Positions 47,002 through 60,699 of a stretch of 64,000 nt of DNA are shown here, in pieces. The translations under genes and the position numbers were made by a program. Positions within the stretch are counted from its first letter, which is position 1; every line of letters begins with the position of its first letter. Source of the DNA: Epiperipatus broadwayi (taxonomy: Eukaryota > Onychophora > Udeonychophora > Euonychophora > Peripatidae); NCBI GenBank assembly GCA_028023455.1, contig JAQFVV010000043.1, forward strand, positions 1,797,483-1,861,482, read 5' to 3'. The notes beneath the pieces were generated by a model. That model was not told the origin of the DNA and searched no databases. It saw nothing but the letters and a program-made list of their open reading frames with translations.

Positions 47002-47418
47002 ATAATACAAAAACTCTGTCAGGTAATGAAAATTATTCTTCACGTATAAATCGTGATAAACAGAGCAGCCAAAATTCAAAAAATATTAATTACAATGAAC
47101 AATTTGCCAAGCGCTTTCGGTACAGTATACCAGAATCATGATGACATATTGGAACTGTACGGTTAATATTCCAGTGCATGCTCAGTAGAACACTAGTGTT
47201 ACGCTGATTGATTGACTGCAAAGTCTAAAAACGTTATCAATCAGCGTAACACTAGTGGTCCATTGAGAATGCTCTGGAATATTAACTGCTCAGTTCCAAT
47301 ATGTTGCCATGATTCTGGTATACTGTACCGAAAGCGCTTGGCAAATTGTTCATTGTAATTAATATGTTTTGAATTTTGACTGCTCTGTTTATCACGATTT
47401 ATACATGAAGAATATTTT
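47002..47418. mobile_element. Inverted SINE-like dimer with 16-bp target duplication
   Basis: Arms at about 47032-47208 and 47235-47415 are close inverted copies (TTCACGTATAAATCGTGATA on the left, TATCACGATTTATACATGAA on the right). They share the core CCGAAAGCGCTTGGC and meet around ATCAGCGTAACACTAGTG. A perfect direct repeat TAAATCAGATTCTTAA flanks the whole unit (46986-47001 and 47419-47434). It therefore looks like one insertion of a head-to-head dimer. Confidence 0.8.
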
Positions 47419-47434
47419 TAAATCAGATTCTTAA

Positions 47435-49550
47435 GGAAACATTTTAACATACCTGTAAACAATGAGACTTTCATGTATTACTATCAATTTATTGGTCAAA
47501 TGGGGGGGGGGTAAGTTCATTACTAAATGGTACAACTACCAGCTGATGAGGATTTTAGTGTGTTGCCAGCCATGTTTTGTTTTATAACAAAATATCTATA
47601 CCCATTTATTGACTAATTGGATGTCTGAGTTGTCGAAGGACTAACTATATGAAAAAAATCCTAAGCATATTTGGAAATTGAAAAAATTTGCAAGTTTTAC
47701 CTAATCTGGATTTGAATCACAGGATATAGGCTAGGCAGATAAATGTGCTAACATTATAGTCATGCTGCCCTTATATACATAATTTAATAAATATCGGAAA
47801 ATTAATCTTGTATTATATGCATATACAAAGAATCAACACAGATTTAGAACCATTTGCAACACTGTTAATTAGCATTTTCAGTTTTTTGGTTTTCCCAAAT
47901 TAATAATTTTATCAAATTAAGAATAATTCAATACAATAGTTCTTATCTTATTCTCTCACCATACTGCAAACTTAAATAGATATTAAAAGTAATTAAAATT
48001 TCTAATTTTAATATATTATTTAAACATATTCTGTATATTTATTTTTACACGAGCTATAACCAGCCTATATAAAAGCTGTAGTTTTTTTAAATTGTTTTGC
48101 ATTAACAATTATTTTTTAAGATTTAATGTAAATTTTAAAAAAAAGATTTTAATATTATATAAATAAATGTGAGAAATATACCTGGACCTGAAAGGCCATC
48201 ATTACTCAGCAAGGTATTAATAAAGCTAAATTAAAATTTAAATATACCTGTTATATTTGATATGTGAATTTGATAGCATAATGCACAACTATAAAAATTA
48301 TAGTTTACTAATGGAGGAATTATTTACTTTGCATAAAATATGCTTCATAATAAAAATTATGGATTCACATAAAATAAAAATTACTGATTATTAAATAGAA
48401 GGTGGAGTTACTTTGTTTGCATAAAATGCTCATAATATATATTATGGTTTAGTTAGGTATAGTTATTTATTTATAAAAACAAATTTAAGTTTTTTTTGTG
48501 TGTGATTTTTTAATTGTGAATTTGACACTGACAATTATGGACAAACATACATTAACCAATCGGAGAGCAAAGAAAATAGGGATTTTACATATATAGATAA
48601 TAAAAAGATAAATAATTACAATTTACTAATTATTTCACCATTCTTTTTTTTTTCCTTTACCAAAATCTACTTTTGGAAAATATTGCAAACTTCACACCAT
48701 TTGATTTAGAGATGTTTTCAACTGCAACTCTTTCTGCCTTGGAAAAATTTTAACTTTTATACATACAATTACAAGACTTTTTTTTTTTGTCAAAAAAACT
48801 GATCAAAAGAATAAGTGATTCTTAAATGTTCTTCTTTCTTGTAACTTTACTTTAAAATGTAAACATATGTAATTTATTTATTGCACTGTGCTATCATTTT
48901 CAATATGTATACATTAAGAATCAAAATATTGCTTAGGTAAATCATAAAGCCAGTAAAAAAAAAACAAAAACTACTGATCATAAAATTCCAAAAAACTCTT
49001 TGAAATTTGTCTGACTGATAGAAGTTTCTGAACCATAGGAAGCTAAATTAATAGATATCACCTGAATTTAATTTACTTTTATCAAGTACTAAAGACCTTA
49101 ACAAAGAGTTACAAAGACAGAAATTAAGAACCACCAAAGCATAAAAAATTAAAGCCCAATAATGATTCTGTCAGCTGAATCAAGTACAAAATATCTCACC
49201 CTACTTCAACTTTCACAAAATATAAAATTTTATTAGTAAATCAAACAATGTCATTCTTTAAATTAAGACATAAAAATTGGTGATAATGCAAATATTTAAG
49301 CTACTGCAAGGAATACAAACTATAATGTATCTGCACTACAAGCAGAATATTATTAATTTTAAGATCATAACATCAATGAGTATATTATTCAGAGAGCTGA
49401 ATAGCATATTATTGAATCTATTGCTGGAAAGATGTATTATTGAATTGAGTGTGGAAAGCATATAAATGTAACAGACTTCTTACAAAATGTATTTTAGGAT
49501 GAATTTGAGAATGGTTTTTATAGAACTGGCAGATTCCATTTACATTATAA
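47435..49550. other. AT-rich DNA with one tRNA-like fragment
   Basis: A (G)9 run lies at about 47503. The minus strand at 47705-47782 reads GCATGACTATAATGTTAGCA and later CTGTGATTCAAATCCAG, a degenerate tRNA-derived SINE head with a B-box. Nothing else was recognised. Confidence 0.4.
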
Positions 49551-49552
49551 AT

Positions 49553-49631
49553 ATTATGGAAAGCTAAGTTCACTGCAGAAAAAATTGAATCTATATTATG
49601 GAAAGCTAAGTTCACTGCAGAAAAAATTGAA
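49553..49631 (+). repeat. Short tandem duplication
   Basis: A segment of about 42 bp (TATTATGGAAAGCTAAGTTC, then ACTGCAGAAAAAATTGAA) occurs twice in direct order, virtually identical. Its function is unknown. Confidence 0.85.
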
Positions 49632-49859
49632 ACCCAACAAGGCAAAATATTGTATTAGTAGATGAAATAAGCATCATGTTGAATATATGGATGTATTTGC
49701 ATTTCATGGATTGATTTATATCATCATTATAAAATTCACTTTTTTTCTATTTATTCTTTGCCTTTCATCTTTGTTTTATTTTGCTTCAAAAGTTGGAATA
49801 TGACTGGCTGTTAATGATACCAACATATGAATATTTTTACTGTTTTCACTACATATCAT

Positions 49860-49990
49860 ACCATTTAGACCTTTCTTAAACACTTTATCAATACTCTTTA
49901 TTTATATCAAAACTAATAGTTTCGACTGTCCTGCAGTCATCATCAGAAGTACAATATTCAAATATATGATTAATACACGTATACACATAT
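49860..49990 (-). repeat. SINE-like tail with hammerhead-like core
   Basis: The minus strand reads CTGATGA, T, GACTG-CAGGA-CAGTC, GAAAC, TATTAGT: a perfect 5-bp stem II one base out from the core, and an ACT/AGT stem III. Stem I is not formed. Followed by GATATAAATAAAGAGTATTG. Confidence 0.5.
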
Positions 49991-50129
49991 TCATATATAT
50001 AACTAAATACACAATATCAATAAAATAAATATACATTTTAATCTGACTGTAATAATAATAATAATAAATTCATACCTATTTGTAGCTAAAAAAGTTTTAT
50101 CTTCAATAATTTATTGTTTTTTAAATTAA

Positions 50130-50410
50130 AGATGGTGTCTCTTTCTTGTTATTTTTCATTTTTAACAATTGTATAGAAATTGACTGCCAAAGACGTTATA
50201 TGCTGAATAGTGTTCACAACTTATTCAACTTGTGTACAGAATATATAATTTAAAAAAAATCAGATTTGATGAAGACAAATGAGGAAAAACCATCGAAGAT
50301 TAATGTTCTTAAATATGCTGATGCAATCAAATGAGAGATAAGTGAATATATGTGTTACATAAAATATTTATAAGTGTTGCTAAGAATATTCAGAAAAAAT
50401 AATAATATAT
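50130..50410 (+). pseudogene. LINE reverse transcriptase remnant
   Basis: It shares about 150 bp with 52505-52650 (TCTCTTTCTTGTTATTTTTC; GTTCACAACTTATTCAACTT). It then reads VLKYADAIK, a decayed xxYADDI catalytic box. Confidence 0.5.
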
Positions 50411-50763
50411 ATATATATTAATGAAAAAGTGCTGTTCTGTTCCATAAAAAAAATAAAGAGATTTTAGAAAGGACTGGTTTAGAATTTTTTTAAAAAATGG
50501 AGAGAATAAAACTCTGGTCAAATTATACCAAATTTAGTTTAAACAGAAAACAGAATAAAGAAAAAAATAATAGAATTTAATTAGATTTTCTATGTAAAAG
50601 ATAATTTTCTTTAAGCAAGGATGCAAAATCTAAGAAGTTTATACGTAAACAGCAAAATAAAATAAATATATCTGTCATTTCTTTTAAGAAAACTAGATTT
50701 TAAAATATCTTAAAAATGAAATGTAAAGTCATTTAATTAATTATAAAATAACTTATTTATTCA

Positions 50764-51300
50764 ATGTTAAAATGATTTAAATATTCATGTTCTCACTTCT
50801 AGAAACTTAAGAGCGGCTCATACATTACAATTTGAATTTGGAAGTAAGATGGCTGCTCTTATTACCACTTAAAGACTAACATGTGGCTGGTGCAAGAATA
50901 TCCATGCAGTTTTAAGATCTTGTTTAACTGTGCTAGTGTGGAGGTTTAACTACCTTCTTTATAATTTAAAAACATTGCACATGCATAATTTAATATTGTG
51001 TAATATTGGTACAAAGTAAATGTTAATATTTCAGAAATGCTAATAAGGATATTTGAGTAAGAAATGGATTTAAAGTAAACGATTTATATATTCACACCTT
51101 CACTTCTAGAGTATTAAAATTGGCTCATAAATTACCATTTGAGTTCACAAATAAGACAGATGCTCTTATTTTTTTAGACTTTACCTTGTGGCTGCAGTGA
51201 GAGTATCCTTATAGTTTTAAGATCGTGTTCAATGGTACTGATATGGAGTTTGATTACATTCTATAAAGTCACAATTTAACAAACATTGCACTTGTAAAAT
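50764..51300 (+). repeat. Diverged direct duplication, period about 300 bp
   Basis: 50785-50960 and 51085-51258 match at roughly three quarters of positions by eye: CTCACTTCTAGA/CTTCACTTCTAGA, ATGGCTGCTCTTATT/ACAGATGCTCTTATT, AGTTTTAAGATCTTGTT/AGTTTTAAGATCGTGTT. No coding frame is preserved in both. Confidence 0.65.
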
Positions 51301-51399
51301 TTACAGGATAGTATATGAAATAATTTTTCTAAATAATTATGTGATCAAGAAGGGATTATATTGTTCTTACTGTAATCAGTAAGCCAGTCAATTGATTAT

Positions 51400-52500
51400 A
51401 TAATTAACGCTATAATTAATATGTTATAGTTTAAAAAAATTAAGTAATTAGAAAAGAAGACTGAAACTGATTAATGATGTGGGTGAGTTTAGACAATAGT
51501 TTGTCAAAGATATAAAGACTATTAAATTTTCATTAAAGTTTTTCTGCTGTTATTTTGATTCTAATCCTGTTAATTTGATTCGACTGCTGCTAGTTATATT
51601 ATTTTTGCTGACTGATCCCTTGCTTAATTTTGTGAGCTCTTTCATCATGAATGCCTAGTTTTGTGTTCCAGTGATATATAATTATTTATGCAGACACCCT
51701 AACATCACTATGCCATACTAGATTCACAAAAAGAGTGTTCATTAAATTTTTCACTATCCAGTTCATTTACATTAGATAGTCTGAGAGATGACCAAAATCA
51801 CAGATCTGCCATTGCTGGTACACCTGCCAATCATTATTGAAGACTATTTCTGAACAAGAGCATAGAGATATGTTACTCTGGAAAGAAGTTAGAAGTTGCT
51901 AAAAAAACTGGAAAACTTGTTCAAGAATACCATCCATGAATTCTAGAAACTGTCAAGAAGACATGAGTGATCATTCCAAAAGAAGCTATAGCAAAATCAA
52001 GGTCAAAGTAAGAAATAAATCAAAAGATTTAGACAAACAAAATACAGGGGTAACATTTGTTTTTTTATAAACTTTCTTAAAATTAGAAAGCGATTAAATT
52101 CTTACTACCTAATTTGCATTGGACTTAACTACACTAAATAACTTTGTATTAAGTTCATTTTTTAAATTTATTTCATTCTTATTATTGTTATGGCATTTGT
52201 AAATAAATGTTCTTATTGTTAATTTGGCCTAAAATTTGTTAATTATATTGTTTTGTGTCTTAAATATGCATTATCTGATAGCCTAAGTCAGGGAAGTTTC
52301 TTGTTTATTTGAGTCAGCTGTGGAATCAAGTGCTGGGTGCATTTAAAATCTTTTGAAATATGCCAGTTAATTCTGGATGGTCCCAGGGGTTTTACCCTCA
52401 GTATAAATAAAAAGTACTTACAGGAGAGGTATTTTGCTTCTAGCAGTTATAAAGTGGGTATAACATATCTATCACTGACTTCAATAATTTATTGCTTTTT
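51400..52500. other. Unassigned, possibly decayed coding
   Basis: Around 51790-52080 one plus frame reads long stretches with single stops (RSAIAGTPANHY, LEVAKKTGKLVQEYHP, KEAIAKSRSK). This resembles decayed LINE coding sequence preceding the RT fragment at 52505, but no motif is decisive. Confidence 0.3.
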
Positions 52501-52504
52501 ATAT

Positions 52505-53040
52505 TAAAGACAGTTTCTCTTTCTTGCTATTTTTCAATTTCAACAACTGTATAGAAATTGATTGCCAAAAAAGTTATTGAATATTGTTCACAACTTATCC
52601 AATTTGTGTAAAGAATAAAACAAATCAGATTTGATGAAGAGAAATGAGGAAGATTAGTGATCTTAAAATATTCTGATGACATAAACATAAATCTCAAATG
52701 AGAGAAAATGTCAAAAATCTCACTGGAAAAGTTTAAGTACAAAGGAAGTCAAAAATTATGATGAGAGAGTAAGCAGATAGCTTCAAAATGGTGTAGAAAT
52801 GATTGCGCCATTAGATCATTTATCATTAATAAAGAATTAAAAAAAAAAAAACGTTTTGCAATCAACAATTGAGCAGACTTGCAATGAAAAACGTGGATTT
52901 TTAATTGGAGACATACTTTAAAAATAATTAAAAATTATTTAAGCCACCGTGATTTCTATGACACTCTATGGATGTGAAAATTGGAGATTGAAGAACAATG
53001 GTATAAAAAGTAATAATACTTTCAAAGACTTTTAGTCCCT
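52505..53040 (+). pseudogene. LINE reverse transcriptase fragment, C-terminal half
   Basis: Reads LKYSDDINI at about 52663 (YADD box with A to S), EKFKYKGSQ (the YKYLG position) at about 52720, and ATVISMTLYGCENWRLK at about 52945. The last matches the LLYGCETW block of RTE-type elements. Stops throughout. Confidence 0.65.
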
Positions 53041-53509
53041 CAGATATAATTGTAATTGGCTTGCTTAAATGTTGCAAACATTCGCTTTGTAAAGATTTAT
53101 TCCGTATGTTAATTTTCTTAACTGTAGGTGAGTAAGCTCTGCTACAGTTAACAAAATTAACAGGTGGTGTAAACCTTTACTTAGCTAACGTCAAAACATT
53201 TAAGAAAAACGATTACAAATAGGATAAGGAAAAGAAAAATAACCTGAATTTTATCTTAAATATAAAGGAAAACAAGTAGATATTTAATGAGATTAAAATT
53301 AACTTTTGATTGAAACACAAATGGCTTGTCTGAAATTGTCCTATTTTGGTTATGACATAAATATGCTAATTTTTTTTAAGGAAAGTCTATAATGCTTGAA
53401 AGAAGATGACTAATAATAACAACAAATGTTTAAATAGCCTGAAAACACACATTGATCATAAGTTATACTGTAGATATACTAGAGTAAGATGGAGGATTGA
53501 CAAGTTTAA

Positions 53510-53605
53510 ATGAATAGAATAAGATCTGATGAAGACTGCTGGTACAATCGAAACTGTAATCAATAATAAAAGTTTTTTTGCCAAAAAGTGAAAAGCGTAA
53601 GATTT
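53510..53605 (+). repeat. SINE-like tail
   Basis: CTGATGA, AGACTGCTGG, TACAATC, GAAAC, then AATAATAAAAGTTTTTTTGC. Same arrangement as the tails at 49860 and 62890, with a poorly paired stem II. Confidence 0.45.
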
Positions 53606-54163
53606 TTGAAATTCAGTATTAGAAATAGTTTTCATATGATTGTCAGAAGTCAATGTTGGTTTAATGATAATTAATAATAATGATAAATGTCTATGTAGAC
53701 ATTCTTAGATGATAACACACACAAAAAAAACCACAACTGTAAAACTTCACTAGCTAATTAGTAGCTTAGTGATATCTTTATCATTGTTTCTCTGTAGAGT
53801 AAAGTTGGGAAGGTCTTTAGTCTGTAAAAATATATATATCTACACTTACCTAAATATTCCGAATGAACTAAAATTTGTATAACACGGTTAAAAATTACCC
53901 CCCCACCTTTTTTTCTAAATTTTTAGACATATAATTGACTGAGACCCATCTCTCTATTCAAAAGTATGCTATAATGTTATATTTCACTTGTTTTATTTCA
54001 TCCACAGACACATGGATACATGTATCTTGTTAACATTTTTTTCTTGTGAAACACTTTATTTTTTAAAACTATTAGATATATAGAATCTATATATTCAAGT
54101 TTTTTAAATCAACATAGGAGTATTGATTAAAGATTTAATTTCAAATACATAAGCACGATGTTT

Positions 54164-54761
54164 TCCTGAAGGTTTGTGATGATGGTGTTCTAGTTGTATT
54201 TTTATATTGGACTATTTCCATCATCTAATATATGTATTGAATGTCTAGAAAAATTTAACTTTATTTAAATATTCCAAATACATTCAACTGTTAGTAATAG
54301 CACATCAACAGGTTAGTATATGCGCAACATTTTGAGAGGTATTAGTCTCCCCTCTTCTTCAGGTGTTGCTGGCCTGACCAGTGACAGTACTAGCATGGGA
54401 TTCAAACCTGGGTCCTTAGATTCTTGAGTTTTTGAATTTTAAGGTAACACTTTAACCAACTCCAAACTGTTGCCTTTAGCAGGATGGCTCAGTTGGTTAG
54501 AGCGTTACCTTATAATTCAAAAACTCAAGAATCTAAGGACCCAGATTCGAATCCCATGCTAGTACTGTCACTGGTCAGGCCAGCAACACGTGAAGAAGAG
54601 GGGAGACTAATACCTCGCGAAACGTTGTGCATATACTAACCTGTTTGATGAGCTATTACTAACAGTCGAATGTAATTGAAATATTTAAATAAAGTTAAAT
54701 TTTTCTAAAGACATTCAATACATATAGTAGATGATGGAAATAGTCCAATATAAACATACAA
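54164..54761. mobile_element. Inverted dimer of a tRNA-derived SINE, 17-bp target duplication
   Basis: Arms 54201-54474 and 54478-54754 are inverted copies at high identity. The two tRNA-like heads meet at the centre. The plus head (54480-54562) has A-box TGGCTCAGTTGG and B-box GATTCGAATCC. The body carries CTGAAGAAGAGGGGAGACTA type sequence and CGCGAAACGTTG, the widespread CTGA..GAAAC SINE core, and ends near CCAATATAAAC. A perfect direct repeat ACATAAGCACGATGTTT flanks the whole (54147-54163 and 54762-54778), so the palindrome was inserted as a unit. Confidence 0.85.
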
Positions 54762-55277
54762 ACATAAGCACGATGTTTAATTTTATTTTAGACTGCAGTT
54801 ACTTATTGTATACAACCATTCTAATTCGGAAGAAAAGTGAAACAAAGTGCAAATAAAAAAGACAAAAATATAGTTGCAGAAACACAATCCTTCATCACAA
54901 ATAAGACTAGAAGAGATGATCAATCAAATATGAAATTCAAGATGATTAACTGCTATATCAAACAGAAGGCAGTATAGTAAGAAAAGAGAGAGAGATGTAT
55001 TAAGCATATAAATTTAATTCTATTGTTTAAAAATATTAAGACTTAAACAGTACTACCCCCCCCACACACACAGATCAGTGGTCATTACACCTAATGAAGC
55101 ATACAGTATATTCACTATACGTATATTTCCAGATAACATATAAAATTAAATAAAAATATGTTTTATACTATTATTAAACTATTTATAAGTATTAATATAA
55201 ATTCAAAAGATTTTGATAAAATTTGTTATTATATCATATTGTACGAAACTGGTTTACTTTTATCAGATTTCTTGTTA

Positions 55278-55279
55278 GG

Positions 55280-55363
<84 letters not shown>

Positions 55364-55367
55364 GTTA

Positions 55368-55421
<54 letters not shown>
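55278..55421. repeat. (TTA)n microsatellite
   Basis: About 48 TTA triplets, with two GTTATT interruptions near 55365. The leucine- and isoleucine-rich frames across it are artefacts. Confidence 0.95.
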
Positions 55422-56741
55422 TGAGTAAAACAAAAGCTATTAATTTTTCTTATAGGTCAAATATTCATTCGCTTAACATTACTATTTGTAATAAGTATTT
55501 TTGGCATTGTAATAGCACTTGTACTTGTGCTAACATTTCTTTTGTTGATAATATTTGCTATCTAGGTATTTTTATTGACTCCAGACTATCTTGGTCAAAC
55601 CATATTGCCTTCCTTTGTTCTCGTTTACGTAAATTAAATTATATGTTTTTCTACTTATCTAAATTTTTTCCTCGGTCAGCTTTGATTACTTTATATATTT
55701 CTTCTTATCAAAGCTTATTATGTTATAATATATCAGTTTGGGGGAACTGTTCTACTTTTGCAATGACTACATTGTCTGTTTTACAGAATTATACAATGCG
55801 TATCATTTTTGGTAGATCACGTGCCACATCTGTTAAAGATATTTATGCCACTTTTAATATACTAGATGTTTTCCATTTGTATAAATATAGAGTAATTCTT
55901 GATATTTATTGTAGGAAACTTCATTTGGATACTAAATCTTCTGTTGTAAATACTCGTTTATCTACTAAATATCAGCTAGCTTTACCTAATTTTCTTAAAA
56001 CATCTAGTAGGAAGCAATTTAGTTATAATGGTCCTAAATTATTTAATATGTTTATAAGAGATTGTTCTGTGAATTTAATGAGCACTAGTTATTTGATTTT
56101 TAAAAAGCATTTATGGCACTGGTTATATTATGCTAAGCATTAGTTTTATTTTGTTTATTTTATTTTATTTTTGTTTATACTGTATGTTATGTTGTAATTA
56201 TTTACTACTGTTATTGAATTTCCAAATGTAATATCTGTATAATTTTAATATTTTATGTTATATATATATTTTTTTTGTATTTTATTAGTGTTTTTTAGTA
56301 AATACTCGTTTATCTACTAAATATTAGTTAGCTTTACCTAATTTTCTTAAAACATCCAGTAGGAAGCAATTTAGTTATAATGGTCCTAAATTATTTAATA
56401 TTTATTTATAAGAGATTGTTCTGTGAATTTAGTGAACACTATCTTATTTGATTTTTAAAAAGCATTTATGGCACTGGTTATATTATGCTAAGCATTAGTT
56501 TGTTTTTTTTTTTGTTTATATTATATGTTATGATGTAATTATTTACTACTGTGATTGAATTGCCAAATGCAATATCTGTGTGATTTTAATATTTTATGTT
56601 ATATTTATACTTTTTTTTTTGTATTTTATTAGTGTTTTTAGTTGTTACATTTAAATTCCTCACACAAGATTTTTCTTGTATGGAATTTATCTCACTGTAT
56701 TATACATTTATTGTTTGCTTCATAATGAATAAATAAATAAA
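55422..56741 (+). pseudogene. Jockey/CR1-like LINE, 5'-truncated, C-terminal domain plus duplicated 3' end
   Basis: An open frame to 56143 encodes the thumb and C-terminal part of the same type of element as 56859-58790: SKTKAINFSYR, NICYLGIFIDSRLSWSNHIA, YKYRVILDIYCRKLH and NGPKLFNMFIRD. The frame enters directly from the upstream (TTA)n array, where the element is truncated. Sequence 55947-56240 is then repeated in diverged form at 56298-56600 (TTTTCTTAAAACATCYAGTA, AAAGCATTTATGGCACTGGT). Ends with AATAAATAAATAAATAAATT into the next (TTA)n array. It is distinct at the protein level from the neighbouring LINE copy. Confidence 0.8.
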
Positions 56742-58790
<2,049 letters not shown>

Positions 58791-58803
58791 TAAATTAAAT
58801 TAA

Positions 58804-58851
<48 letters not shown>
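58791..58851. repeat. (TTA)n microsatellite at LINE tail
   Basis: About 15-16 TTA triplets follow the (AAATT)n tail of the LINE. Confidence 0.9.
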
Positions 58852-58949
58852 TTAACAGCTTTAGTTACAATGTTCATTAGTAAGTTTCAGTTAATAAAAT
58901 ATAAAGATAAAATAAGAATACTGTTTATTCATTAGTCAAGTTTTATGAT

Positions 58950-59230
58950 TTTTGCAGATTGAAAAGCTAGACGAGTGTTTATATTATAAAGTACAATCAT
59001 ACATTTATACATTGTACAGGCTTAACACCTGCATTTATATATCAATATATGCAGGATTCGAACTCAGACTTTGACACGACCCACAAATCTCAATGCCATC
59101 TTATATTGCTGACCCACACATGTTGAAAAGAAAAATAATCACCAATATATGTATTTCATACTAAACCAGCACTCATCAGTTGGTCCAGATTACCACATCC
59201 ACACATATATACAATCAGTACTCAGCTTTA
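58950..59230 (-). repeat. Family C unit with intact hammerhead
   Basis: The minus strand at 59136-59192 carries every conserved hammerhead position: stem I ACCAA/TTGGT, bulge TGG, outer stem TAATC/GATTA, CTGATGA, stem II GTGCT/AGTAT (one G-U), GAAA, short stem III and cleavage after ATA. The unit is truncated after about 280 bp, and its terminus has GATTCGAACTCAG (B-box-like) at about 59055. Confidence 0.85.
59136..59192 (-). ncRNA. Type I hammerhead ribozyme candidate
   Basis: CTGATGA (plus coordinates 59173-59179), GAAA and NUH all kept. Stem II base pair is G-U as expected for a G10.1 position. Stem I pairs 59180-59184 with 59141-59145, and the outer helix pairs 59188-59192 with 59136-59140. 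Confidence 0.75.
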
Positions 59231-59754
59231 TATATATTTATGTAATTTTTATTATCATACATAAGATCCAAAACTACTATTTGATACAGTTTTATTTTAT
59301 ATACACTGCTTGGTAATATAATCAAAACTTCCTTACTTTTCTAAGTCAACATGTTCCTTGATTATATACATCAAGTCTCAAGAAACGATCTGGTCAAAAT
59401 ATTGTTTTAGTTTTACGGGTAAATATCTCAATTATTTAAATATACTTGACATTGTTTCGTGAAAGAAAATTACTTTATAAGCATCAACAAATTTCCAGTC
59501 TTTATCAGGGATGTGAATCAATGTCTCAATATTTTAAACTTTCATATTTTTATTACGATCAAATATTATTTTTGATTATTATATTTTCAATTCTTATAGA
59601 TTCAAAAGTACTTTTATGATACAAGTCATCTATATATTCTTCACTCACGCATGTACCTTGAGTTCTCTATCCAAAGTCTGATTGAAATAACTAGGTAATA
59701 AGTTGTTATAATCAATTAATAACTGAAACACAGGCTTATTATATACCTGTGTCT
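59231..59754. other. AT-rich DNA, no feature recognised
   Basis: No coding, tRNA or repeat identity was recognised. Confidence 0.4.
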
Positions 59755-59993
59755 ATATATGTAATATATAGGGTATATGAGCACAGACTTTCACACCACC
59801 CACCACTCTCCACTCTATCTCATAACACTGATACACTTGAACACATATTTGAGCGTTCCATCATCAGATTTTCAATTGGATGGACGGTTGAAGAGTTGGA
59901 GTGAGGAGTAGATTGAAGCCGGTCCATTAAAGTATGAAGATTGGCTATCTTAATATATATCTGAGCACTTATAGCATATATGTGTAGAGATGG

Positions 59994-60050
59994 TAATCTG
60001 GACCAACTGATGATTGCTGGTTTAGCATGAAATACATATATTGGTGATTA
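59994..60050 (+). ncRNA. Type I hammerhead ribozyme candidate, best copy
   Basis: Stem I: 60002-60006 (ACCAA) with 60041-60045 (TTGGT), 3-nt bulge 59999-60001, then 59994-59998 (TAATC) with 60046-60050 (GATTA). Core CTGATGA 60007-60013. Stem II TGCT/AGCA (60015-60018, 60024-60027) with loop GGTTT and a T-T mismatch at its base. GAAA 60029-60032. Stem III ATA/TAT with a CA loop. Predicted cleavage after A60040. The bulge in stem I and loop II are placed as needed for the tertiary contact of natural hammerheads. Confidence 0.75.
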
Positions 60051-60466
60051 TTTATCTTTTCGACATATATGTGTTCAAGTGTATCAGTGTTATGAGATAG
60101 AGTGGAGAATGGTGGGTGGTGTGAAAGTCTATGCTCATATACCCTATATATTACATATATAGACACAGGTATATAATAAGCCTCTGTTTCAGTTATTACA
60201 TAGTAGAGATGTCTGCCCATCCCTTGTATATGTATTAAATGGATTATGTCCTGTACATGAGGGGTCAGATTGACCTTAGGTCAACATGGGTGTGACAAGA
60301 ATCTCGGCCTCAGGGTGGCCTTTGAGCATTCCATCATCAGATTTTCAATTGGATGGACAGTTGAAGAGTTGGAGTGAGGAGTAGATTGAAGCCTGTCCAT
60401 TAAAGTATGAAGATTGGCTATCTTAATATATATCTGAGCACTTATAGCATATATGTGTAGAGATGG

Positions 60467-60523
60467 TAATCTGGACCAACTGATGATTGCTGGTTTAGTA
60501 TGAAATACATATATTGGTGATTA
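60467..60523 (+). ncRNA. Type I hammerhead ribozyme candidate, second tandem copy
   Basis: Same layout as 59994-60050, 473 nt downstream. CTGATGA is at 60480-60486, GAAA at 60502-60505, predicted cleavage after A60513. Stem II is slightly weaker (TGCT/AGTA with a G-U). Confidence 0.7.
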
Positions 60524-60699
60524 TTTATCTTTTCGACATATATGTGTTCAAGTATATCAGTGTTATGAGATAGAGTGGAGAGTGGTGTGAAAGTCTGTGC
60601 TCATATACCCTATATATTTTATAATCAATTAATAAAAAAAGGCAATGTTAGCAATAGTTTGTCTTCTCTTATCATTATTTATTGGAATATTTTAATATT

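Larger units (their letters stand above)
59755..60620 (+). repeat. Family C head-to-tail dimer with two hammerheads
   Basis: After a short inverted start (59755-59845), two plus-strand units follow in direct order; equivalent positions are 473 bp apart. Hammerhead 1 spans 59994-60050 and hammerhead 2 spans 60467-60523. Both have stem I ACCAA/TTGGT with a TGG bulge and an outer TAATC/GATTA helix, CTGATGA, a TGCT stem II, GAAA, AT-rich stem III and ATA before the predicted cleavage points (after 60040 and 60513). Both units end in the terminus seen in other copies (CTATATAT after CATATACC). Confidence 0.88.

Noticed and set aside
55158-55424. Open frame with a leucine run
   Set aside because: Microsatellite artefact, in another frame from the LINE remnant that follows.
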